Below are positions 44,701-54,717 of a stretch of DNA of 64,000 nt, piece after piece. Within the stretch, counting starts at the first letter, position 1. Every line of letters starts with the position of its first letter. The notes under the pieces are model-generated. The model saw only the letters and a program-made list of their open reading frames with translations, had not been told where the DNA came from and did not search any database. This DNA is from Phaeoceros laevis (taxonomy: Eukaryota; Anthocerotophyta; Anthocerotopsida; Notothyladales), in assembly GCA_049999765.1 (NCBI GenBank), contig JBNGIQ010007638.1, positions 30,713-94,712 on the forward strand, written 5' to 3'. The position numbers and the translations under genes are program-made.

Positions 44701-47700
44701 TCTCTTGCTATTTGATGCCTTCACAAATGCTGTCTCAGCAGAGGAGGCGGGAACTGTGAATTTCATCGCAACATCAGTTCAAGTTGGGAGGCATGTTCCC
44801 AGCCCCGTGCAAGATCTGATTATAACTCCATTGGTAGGATCATCGGCTGTGACAAATCAGCTGTTGCTCAGCTTCATTCCAAGTCAAATCGGAGAATACA
44901 CCTTACAGGTTGGGGATGGAACTCACTTCATAAAGGGATCGGGATCTCACTTCTCAGTTTTTCCTCAAGGTATTCTTCATGCTATGATAGTACTCTACGC
45001 CACTTTTATGGTTCTCGAGATAAGTACACGTTAGAATATGTAGAACATCCGCATGGCGTCTGAACCCAAAAAAATGCTTGCAGCTATTCAGTCTGCAGGA
45101 GGAAGTTTGATTCAAGGTGCTGGATTGGGCAACACCTATGCAGGAGAGCTGTCAGAGTTTGTTATTTATCTGAAGGATAGCTTAGGGAGCCCAACTTCAG
45201 AGCATGACGACACTCTGAGTGTTGTTATTACTGCAACTCAAACTCAGGCAGGAGTTCCTGTAGTGGTGGACCCTTCCGATGATACACTTGGCGAGTACTT
45301 TGTTACATACAATGCAACAATAGCTGGACTATATAACATCTATGTTGCATGGAATGCCACAGTTCTTGCAGATAACTACAAGAAGATGGTCTTCCCAGGT
45401 GTCTTGCAGATTGGTTGCCTCCTAACAGCATCTTCTTTATCACTGAAGTAGGCAATAGGTTGAATCCAGTGCTTATGGAGATTGCCTGGCAGTGCAGGAC
45501 GTATGAATCCTCGCAGCTGTACAGCTTCAGGTGCTGGAATACAAGGAGGGACTGCAGGCGACTCTTTGGCTTTTGAGATACACCTGCTGGACAGATACAA
45601 CAATTCAGTTACTGCATTTGAAACAAAGCCATTTATCAACATTCGCCCAGACAGAGTGGTATCAATGAGTGTGGGCAACGGTGGTAACAATGGAATCATT
45701 GTGGTCAAGTACGCTCTTGCATTGGCCCAGCCTGAGCCATACATGTTGAGTGTGTCAGTGGGATCAGTGACTCCTGGTGATCCTATTTCAGGGAGCCCCT
45801 TCTCTGTGCACATACGGCCAGGTTACTGTCTATTCAAACTTTTTGGTGACATGTGTCTAACTAAATTTTTGTGTTATGAGAAATTTTTGTAAAAGCAGTG
45901 CCGTACATGAAGACAACAACAGTAATCTTTCTTTATCTGCAGGAAATGTGGCTGCCTCCATGTGTAAGGGTGAATGGCAGAATGCGATCAATACATTCAC
46001 AGTGGGAGTGCCAGCAAACTTTGTCATTAGACAGGCAGATGTGAATGGCAATGCTGTTTTCGCGGTTGCAGGAAGCACTCTTTTTTATGTCAAAGCTCAG
46101 AATGTTGTGAGTGGCTCCGAAGGAACTATTCTTAGTATTGCGTTCAAGCCTTTGGGAAATGGGTCTCAAGAGATGCTCTTATTGAGCTTCACCATGCATG
46201 AGGCTGGGAACTACTTGCTACAACTTAAGGCAGCATCAGCTGATCTTCCGGGTTCCTTCCCTTTTACCTTTTACCCAGGTCCGACATGGTTAATTGCTGG
46301 AGGTATCAATCTGATTTGCAGTGCTAGGCCGGCAGCGTCTCAGACTGTAATCGTCTCTTGCAGGGCAGGTTTCTATAGGTAATTGCACCGGAGGGTGGTA
46401 CAATAAAATCAGCACTTTCCGCGTTGGTGGGGTGGCTAACTTTGTTTTCGTGGTCCGTGACGTGTTTGGGAACACAATCTCAGCAAGTGTGAAGGACCTT
46501 TTTCCTCAAATTGATCATAGTGGTGTCATTGTTACTCCAAGTAACCCCAAGATTGTGTCACTTGGCAGTAGCTCTGCTCAGTTAGTAAGCTTCTTCCTTA
46601 CCGTCTCCGGGCAGTTTGACCTGAAGATAGGAGACAAGATGACTGGCACCTTCTCTGCTTCATACCCATTCACTTATCTGTCTGGTATGCGTATGTCGAT
46701 TGACAATGTGGTTTTCTTAGTCTTGTGTAGACCTGGTGGCTACTTTTTTCATAGCTTTTTTATGTAGGCGCTGAGTGGACAGAACCACAATTTCTGATGT
46801 TGGGAACTGCAGGTGATTTATATGCGCCGAAATGCAGCGGTTTATGGTTAGGAGGAAATCAAACGTTTCCAGTTGATACACCAGCGATCTTTGTTGTTAC
46901 GCTCCGTGACCAATACAGTAATCCTTTATCCTCTGAAGTAGCCGCCAATATGACTGCTCCCGGCTTGGTTCCGAAACTGTTCAAACTTGGGGTGCATCTA
47001 CTGGTGAATATGGATGCTGTCTTTAGGCCTGTCAGCAATACCAACAGCAGCAGCTACTCACTAGTATTCAATGTCAGTGAGCCTGGGAACTACAATCTCT
47101 ATGTTGAAAGCGGTTCTGTTGGGATCCTCGGATCACCGTTTGCATTCACAGCAACAACAGGTAGATTGTGTCCGTTTCTCAGAGTGATGATTCCCTGCGA
47201 AAATGTGGTACTTAAGTGGCTGGATGAGGTGGATTTGCTGTTTTGGATAGTAGGTCCGATAAAGGCGCTTCAATTCAATGATGCTTACCTTGAGTGCAGG
47301 TGCTCCAAATGTGTCCAGTTCACTTGTGAGTGGAGTAGGTCTGTCTTCCAAAGCATCGATTAATTACTGGGATGAAATTGATGTGTCGATGAAAGACAGC
47401 CTGGGAAACCCCACGGCCACAGACATCAGCCTTCTCACCTTTGAAATAACGGGAGCTGGTCACGTAGACAGACAAGACTTTGTTGATATGGGTGGTGGCA
47501 AGTATGTCATGTTTTACAGGCCACTTACACCTGGAAAATTCATCATTTCACTTAGCTTGCAAGGGCATCACTTTTCTGGCAGCCCATTTGAAGTAACAGT
47601 TGGCACATGTGAGCATCCTGGTTGTCTAATTCAGAATCCTGCTCCATTGAGATTATATGTCCATATATCTGGTTGTTAGTTTAATTGGACTTACATTATC

Positions 47701-50631
47701 CGTTGAACTCTTGACTGTTGTGAGGATGTCAAGCATGACTCCTACAAATGACCGGGCCTGTTCTTTGCATTTGTCCAGTAAATGGATCTTCAATTTTGGA
47801 ATGGCCCCACGTCTCTTCAACCCCAAATTTGCTGGATGGCATTGAAGGAGCAGTTGTTTCTTGTCAGCGGTGAGAGGATTGCACCACTGCTGCACAAACT
47901 CTGAGTGGTCACAATGTCCTGCTTGCTGCTGGTTGCCAGTCTGATGAGGTTTGTTCTGACAAAGGAGTGCAGGGAGAACTCCTATTTTGAGGTGAGCTTC
48001 ATCAATATCACTGCCTCAGTTATTGTAGAAGTGGCTGCTGAGAATGGTCGGGTGTTTCTGCCTACAAGTATGTACCTGCCGGGAAGCCATCTAGTCATCT
48101 GGCCATCGGATCCCACACATCCCGGAAGGCTGAAGTTTTCAGGCCCCATTGGTCCGTCAAATCAAGCTCTTTTGGCGCTGTTGTACCAAGGGTAAGTTAC
48201 AAACACAAATGCCATGCCCAGGATTATACTGCCTCATTGCAAATGATCAGGATAGTCATGATCATCTCCTTGACGGTTTTGTTTTCAAACAGATTCTAGT
48301 CTTTCACAGCTGACATTATTGAGTCTGGCTTAACATGCTTGAAAACGAGTTACTGCCATCTGTGTGTTTTGCTGGGCCAACTTAAAGCTAAAATGTCTCC
48401 TTTTGTGACAGGGACAAACATTTCAATGGCAAGGATGTGGTATCGGTGACAGTATCGGATACCGAGGGACATGAGGATACAGACACTGCAACCGTGCAGC
48501 TTGATCCCTACAATGACCCACCTTTCATCGACGTTCCGGATGCAGTGAAGATTGCCACAAACAAAGGGGCAGTTGTACCTCCCATTGTTGTTGGCGATCC
48601 CGATGATACTGATGGTAGCGATCACATTTTGGTGTGGCGATTCTAAGTTGGTCATGAATCATTACTGCTTTTGCTAATGCATGTCCCTCATTCTCAATAA
48701 GCACTACTGAGAATTTGAGCTGCTTGTAATGTTGTGCAGTGGATGGTCAAGCGCTCGAACTGGAGATAACGCTTAGAGTGCAGGGTGGTTCTTTAGTGTT
48801 ATCCCTGCCCAAGCATATCAACTATGCAACTCCTGCAGAGATGAATTCTGAAGCATTTCAGACAAGGCCAATGAAGGTTAACCAGTCGCCTTATTCAAGA
48901 CAAAGAAACAGTTTTCACTTCCATGCAGTCAGCTTTGGAAGTATTGGCATAGTGTTCAGAGCAACTGTGATGGTCTGCAATGATGCCTTGGCAACACTCC
49001 AATTTGAGCCAGATGTAAGTACTGGAAGGTGGACATGGGTTTAAAACTTGAGAGCTCCGTAAGTTAGTTCCACCATCCACTGGCTTGTCTGACAGGATTG
49101 TGTTGCATCTACAGGAAAGAAGTGGCATCCCCTCAGTTTTGTACATTGCTGTGGATGATCTTGGCAATTTTGGATGCTATGGTTCTTGTGACAGCGATGT
49201 CCCATATCCTCTGTATGTGGAAGCGAATGTTACAATTGTTCCATTTAGTGCATCGTTACCTCGACGTTCGTAATAGCCTCCTGGACATTCTTTGTGCTTT
49301 CATCCCTATCCAACATGTATGCTGGCAATTGCCATCTGTAGACATTGAAGCATGGGTCTTGACGACAAATTGACAGTCTCCTTTACTGGCTGTTACGTGA
49401 GCAGGGCTTCGCACAATTTGGGGAAGCACAATTGGTGCTCTTGGCTTTGTAGGTCTTGTGACTGGGCTCTTGGTTTGGGTGAAGCAGCGTTACTTCCGGA
49501 AGCTCCGAGTGGCACTCCAGGCTGACGAAGGTGAAGAGGAGGATTATAAGGAACTACGGGTAAGTCAAGGCTCCAAGTTTTGAGTAGCAGAAGTTTCTCA
49601 CGTCTTTAAAAAGGTCTGACCAACACTTTTAGCGAGTCAAAGCTGCGCCCTTACTTGTCTCGTGTCTCACAGACTTATAACCCGATCTGGAAGCCCGAAG
49701 CAGAGAGGGCAGCGAGCATTTTACAACCAGACAGGATATTAAAATATGCACACCATGTTGCAGACGAAGTTGATGGACCTGACATTGGGGGCCCTGAGCT
49801 CGTGCATGTATTGCAGAAACGTGTTTCAACGAAGTATGCTTTTACTGCAACCTGACGTCATCTTGTATAGCAGCATACAGGTTGCTTGTATAGTCAGGCA
49901 TTCAGTACGTTCTTCCTGCCTAACTATTAGAGCTCTTTTCAAGACTGGCGGCCCTTCCTGAGATTCAAGAAGCTGAGAATGTCCAGAGTGCAAGGAGGCC
50001 TACCATGTTGGGACAGGTTGTGGGTGAGGAGGAAACCGCCAACATCTCTTTTGAGTACGACGCTGAAAATTTTGTTCGTGTAAGTTTTACAAATCGGAAA
50101 ACAAACTCTATTTGCCGTACCAGTTTGGGCTGGAGTATTCATGTGAAAACAGAATTTGGTGCTTACAATTGCAGGCTCTTAATCGAACATGGACACCAGC
50201 GGCTCCCATCAGTGCAGGCACTTACACCCTTGATGACGCAAACCGCCCACGGCTATCTGTTCCTCAGTCATCACCTAGCAAGGGATTAAATGTCTCAGGG
50301 CAGCAACAGTTTGCACTAGGGCCTCCTAATGTGCAAGTTCAACCTTTCGGCAGCAGCGTATACCAGGTGCTTTATAGTTTCTTTGGTCCATATCATTGTT
50401 GCGTTGCATAGACAATTGTCGGATGGCTCAATTCTCATGCTTATGTTGCAGCAGCTGAAGCCAATAGCAGGAAGCTCGTTGCAACCCGAGAGCAGCGGGC
50501 TAGTATTCGAGCAGACGCAGTACTTCGGTTCACCTATGCCTCCACAGCAATATGCACAGGACAAGAAGCCACCCAGGGAAATTGCTCCAAGCTGGGAAGA
50601 CCATTGGGGAGATGAAAGTGGATGGGCTTAG
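41768..50631 (+). CDS. GEX2: GEX2-like gamete membrane protein with filamin-type repeats
   Basis: Twenty-three exons, 1,991 residues: 41768-41840, 42038-42523, 42633-42974, 43188-43517, 43651-43986, 44200-44523, 44619-44969, 45099-45398, 45498-45821, 45943-46278, 46364-46684, 46813-47160, 47300-47608, 47779-47869, 47940-48191, 48412-48614, 48740-49014, 49115-49265, 49405-49559, 49673-49820, 49931-50079, 50175-50366, 50452-50631. A signal peptide (FFTKLMIVSFFLSLLEAQG) precedes a Cys-rich domain, eleven filamin/Ig-like repeats (one per exon, exons 3-13), a cadherin-like region (VTVSDTEGHEDTDT, YNDPPFIDVP), a transmembrane helix (GALGFVGLVTGLLVWV, exon 19) and a ~220-residue cytoplasmic tail. 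In Arabidopsis GEX2 sits on the sperm surface and mediates gamete attachment. The Arabidopsis protein is, as I recall, only about half this length. Exons 1, 14 and 18 are the least certain. Confidence 0.88.
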
Positions 50632-50925
50632 CCTGCCAGATTCTTGCCGCTTTACCATTCATCTAGCGGATTCTGGCCTGAATGGTTCTCTATCTAAGTA
50701 CGCAGGAAATGTCTTCTTTTCGTTCTCTCTGCCGCGACTCCTAAGGCTCCAACCTGGAACTTTCTTATGGGTTTGGTGCGAAGTGAACTTGTACTGGAAA
50801 CTACAGGCCCTACAGAGAGTTTGACTGACCATGTTAGTCGATGTATAGAAAGCACAATGAAGAAAATTGAACAGGCTATGACAAGAAATGTAACTTTCGT
50901 CATAAGTTCTCACCTCACATAAATG

Positions 50926-50951
50926 CGGGGGGGGCGGGGGGTGGGTGGGTT
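50926..50951 (+). other. G-rich tract with G-quadruplex potential
   Basis: G8, C, G7, T, G3, T, G3 in 25 bp: at least four G-runs with one-base loops. It is 300 bp past the GEX2 stop, between convergent genes. Confidence 0.6.
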
Positions 50952-51076
50952 GCACCTCCTTAGAAATGCCAAATTCATGGTTGGAGCTTGAAGCATGGGT
51001 ACTTCCACTTAGGAACCAAGAACAAAAAACTCCTCCAAAGGTTAGTCAACTGAGCTGGTCAAGCTGCCTTCAAACG

Positions 51077-52120
51077 CTATAAAGTGTGCGCTATAAAGTG
51101 TGTTGAGCCTGCCTTTGGTGCAAATGGAAAAAGTTCTTCATTTCTTGGCCAGAACAAAGAGCTTGGATCATTCCATTGTCCCCAAGATTTATCTACAACA
51201 TTGTAGATAACCCCTCTTTGATAGTCTGAAGAAACCATGCAAATATTGTCACCAAAGGCCACGGCCTTAAAATTGTTCCATTCAGTGATGTTGTGAATCA
51301 CATCTTGTGGCGCTTCCGCTTCTAGCTTGCTTTCTCCTAACTTCTTATCAAATTTATAAATGCAAAAAACTTGAGCAAAAAGTTCGGGATGAAATCCTAA
51401 AAGGAAAAGATGGATTCCACAAGATACTATCTCAGGAAACCAACCTAGCTTCAAATGAACCTCAAATGGACCTTTCCAAGCACATTGTTTAATATTGTAA
51501 CCTAGCATACAACATTCTATATCTCCAACAACTTTTTGGCACACACAATATATTACGTCATCATGAAACACACTTCGTATACACAGTGGTAAAAAAAGAA
51601 AATCTCGCATATGGTTAGCTAGCATAGACTTAGGTTTATTGCTTGGCAATAGTTTCCAAGAACATGTGGCTGATTCATATTTTTCAACTCTCGAGAAATT
51701 ATTATCTAGGTCCTTCATACTTGGATCTAGTTTTTTCCAACCTCCCCATACTGTATCATCTTTGAAAGAGATTGCATAGATACAATAGCTTTTAGCTTGG
51801 ATGTCTGTACGAATATGAACAACTCTTGGATTGAGTGACCCCAACATTGGAGGCAGTTTTTTGTAGAGGGTAGTCATAGGATTGCATACAATAAAATAAT
51901 TTTCAAAATAATTTTTTGCAACAATAAGTCCTTTATTGCCTGCCAGTATTTTGGGTGACAAATCTGGGAGTACAGGGCAAGGAGGAATGAACGAAAATGA
52001 TGGCATTTCTTGCCATTTCTTGAGATGAGGATCCCAACAAAAAGATAAAGAAGGTCGAAGAAATGAAACAACAAGTGGCAAACATGTTTCTTTAAATCTA
52101 AGACGTTTTTTTGAAGTCAT
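51077..52120 (-). CDS. F-box-associated/kelch-like protein lacking a visible F-box
   Basis: 347 residues in one AT-rich frame. The order of motifs (PSLSFCWDPHLKKWQEMPSF, ILAGNKGLIVA, FIVCNPMTTLYKKLPPM, YESATCSWKLLPS, VVDKSWGQWND) is that of the kelch/F-box-associated beta-propeller part of plant F-box proteins, which bind targets for SCF ubiquitin ligases. The usual N-terminal F-box (about 45 residues) is not in this frame, and the sequence upstream of 52120 has none I recognise. It is either a truncated copy, a gene with an unseen upstream exon, or a family member without F-box. Its base composition is unlike that of flanking GEX2 and coiled-coil genes but resembles the DNAAF4-like region. 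Confidence 0.7.
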   Translation of the reverse strand: MTSKKRLRFKETCLPLVVSFLRPSLSFCWDPHLKKWQEMPSFSFIPPCPVLPDLSPKILAGNKGLIVAKNYFENYFIVCNPMTTLYKKLPPMLGSLNPRVVHIRTDIQAKSYCIYAISFKDDTVWGGWKKLDPSMKDLDNNFSRVEKYESATCSWKLLPSNKPKSMLANHMRDFLFLPLCIRSVFHDDVIYCVCQKVVGDIECCMLGYNIKQCAWKGPFEVHLKLGWFPEIVSCGIHLFLLGFHPELFAQVFCIYKFDKKLGESKLEAEAPQDVIHNITEWNNFKAVAFGDNICMVSSDYQRGVIYNVVDKSWGQWNDPSSLFWPRNEELFPFAPKAGSTHFIAHTL

Positions 52121-53859
52121 TGATCAACTTATGCTGCTAACAACTGAACTTTGAGTGCTATGTGCGAGTCTACTTCCTTTTACAAAATGCTGGCCAGCTT
52201 TGCAGCTTTCTGCAATCGCTGCAATATAAACAGCTGAACAGCTCGCATTAGGATAGTGGGCTTCAATGCTGGAGAAAGAGAGTACCTGCTATGGAGGACT
52301 GATAGTGGACTCGTAGTGAGCTATGATTGTTCGTATCTCGTCTTTACATATTTCCACAGCCGGAAGTTTTCATGAGCTGATTGAACAGTACTAAATTGGT
52401 TTGTTACGAAAAAATGGCGACTGTGTGTGTGTGTGTGTGTTGGCACCGGGAAGTCCGCATACAAGTTCTTTGGTGTGGTTAGTCCATCCAACAAAAGGAG
52501 GATATATGGCAGGTGACATACCTTCGGTTATCTTATAGCCGCTATGCCTCCCTCCTCCTCCCAGCCTCCCAGAGTTTGTAAATCCAGCCGCTTAATCAGC
52601 TCGCGAGAATCAAGGTCAGGTCCACTTTGACAAGTTTGCAGGGCAGCTGCATTCATCAGGTCGCAACCTAATAAAAACCTCCGGGTAGCTGAAGACAGTG
52701 TGCAAAGCCCTGGCAAACCTGTAGCATATAAAGGTAATGTAGCCAACTGCATTTTGCTTCCACCCCACCTTCCTTACGTGCCAACTCTCCATCTGTGTGC
52801 CGCGGCTGCCATTCAGGACAACGACCTTCTAGAAAAAAGAGGAAAGCTATCTTGTCAGAATATGGTCACTCAAGTAGGCATGATCGTGAAATCACGTCTT
52901 ATTCTACGAGCTGTATGGTCTGACAAACCCAACCCAGTATCTTCATAATCAGACTCCACAACTACTTTGGTTGTTGGCACTTGAAGGTGCAACCAACTAT
53001 TGGATGGTTTCAGAAAGCCTCCAGACGTAGTACACAAGGTGTGGCCTTGTCTGTTGCCAAACCTCAACCTGTGCTTGTTTCTGGATTCAATGGACAGTCA
53101 AATGATTTTACCTTCCCTGGAACTCGCTCTTTGAACATGATTCGTTGAGCTGCCGCTTTGATCACCTAGCCACCAATTGGCAACTCAACGAAACATACAA
53201 GGCCTGCAGCCATGCTCAGGAACATACAAGGCCTGCAGCCATACTCAGGCATGATGCTCCTGTAACCGAAAAGCTCTGATTCTCTCGAGCGTTTTCTAGC
53301 ACAGATGAATGAGACATAGTCAGCTGGAGTGACGTCATGCTGCTACATGGCGCTATTGAGGGGAACAGCTTTATTGCCATGCCCCCCCATATCACAAGTA
53401 TATCAACTGGCACAAAGCTGATTCATGTTTAGCAAGTGAAGGTTTTTTGAGCTCAAGTGGTCATCATGAATCTTGTGAGCTTGCATCAAGACCTCTGATT
53501 TGCAAGCTGCAAAAGCTCGCAGGTACAGCTGCTGGTTCAAGTCCTGCTTAATCCAACAGCCTAACCACCATACCAATGTCAGGAGTATCCCACCTTGGGT
53601 TGGCATCTCTGTCACAGGCTTCAATTGGAGTGAATTCCTACAAGGAACTGCTTTCCTCGATGGATACAAGACTGCTGTGTGAATTTGAGGTGGAATCAAC
53701 GTTCAGCAGCGCACCGTAGTTTCTGTTGCCACAGTGAACTGTAAAAGCATTCTCGAAGCAGCCGTTTCCTGGATGTGATCACAAATGGCCACCTAATGTG
53801 AAAACAGTATTCCACCGCCCAAGCTTTCCTGACATGAGCTTGCCTCTACCTCAACCAAG
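52121..53859. other. Interval with no confident gene; TG microsatellite
   Basis: A (TG)n tract lies at 52424-52441. A ~20-bp word (AACATACAAGGCCTGCAGCC) occurs twice at 53191 and 53220. Short minus-strand frames (52752-52528, 53699-53403) are not recognisable. Confidence 0.4.
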
Positions 53860-54485
53860 TCCAGGTGCATCTACAAGTCGGTAGCCTGCGCATAGAGGTT
53901 CCCTATGTTTATATCTACCATGTCTGCGTGCCCGAATCTGGAGCGATCCCTGAAATTCTTGTCGACGTGCAAGGACCTCAGCAAACGGAAGAGCGTGTAA
54001 CTTACTCGTAAGCCGCGGAATCGGTCCATGTTTTGACGGTTGGTGTTGGCGGCCGCCTCCAATACCTGTTTGCATGCCTGCAAGCCTACTGATTAGCTCG
54101 ATAAACGGGCCCTTCGCGTACGTTCTGCTGCACCGGCGCCGAGCCCACCTCCACTGCACACTACTTACTCATCAGAGCTCCAATCCGAATCCGTCGTGAC
54201 CGTACTATACTAGGTGCAAACGCCGCATGCCTCGCCGCATCCGCGGCACTGTCGGCACTTCTGAACTTTCAGCTTGGCCGCCGCACAGAGGGCTAACGGT
54301 AACCGCTGGCCACAGCAACACCAGCTGCTCCCAGACGGCGAAGGGTCTGAAATCTCCAGCTTGAAGCTGCTGCGTCGGATGCTGCCAAAGAGCTTGAAAC
54401 TCCAAGCCGAGCTCCACGCCCTAGCCACTTCCTGCTGCCACCGATGTTTCCGCCTCTGCTCCCTGCGCTTAGAAGATCAGTGAAC
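53860..54485 (-). CDS. Possible small minus-strand gene, organellar leader plus helical exon
   Basis: Weak candidate. From Met near 54485 a frame begins FTDLLSAGSRGGNIGGSRKW and continues Arg/Ser/Ala-rich like a mitochondrial or plastid leader. Further down, 54080-54009 encodes CKQVLEAAANTNRQNMDRFR followed by GLR and a good donor (CGA|GTAAGT), after a good acceptor (CTTGCAG). A third protein-like piece (DRSRFGHADMVDINIGNL) lies at about 53955-53895. The pieces were not joined with confidence and no family was recognised. It would be divergent from the coiled-coil gene at 54718. Confidence 0.3.
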
Positions 54486-54717
54486 ATTTTGTCTCCATCT
54501 TGGGAAGTAAGACTGCAGGTTACTGTCCCCTTTGCTGGCTGCTGGATCTTTGTGTGACTGTTCCAATTTGAGCAAATTCCGGCTGTACGATTGGTTGCAG
54601 CGACCGCGGCCACCCTGATCTGTCCAACATCACTCCCCCTTGAAGTGTGCAATTTGAAGACCCTATGCTGATAGTTGGCCTCTGGGGAAAGGTACCGGGG
54701 GGATTGTTTGCAGTGGT

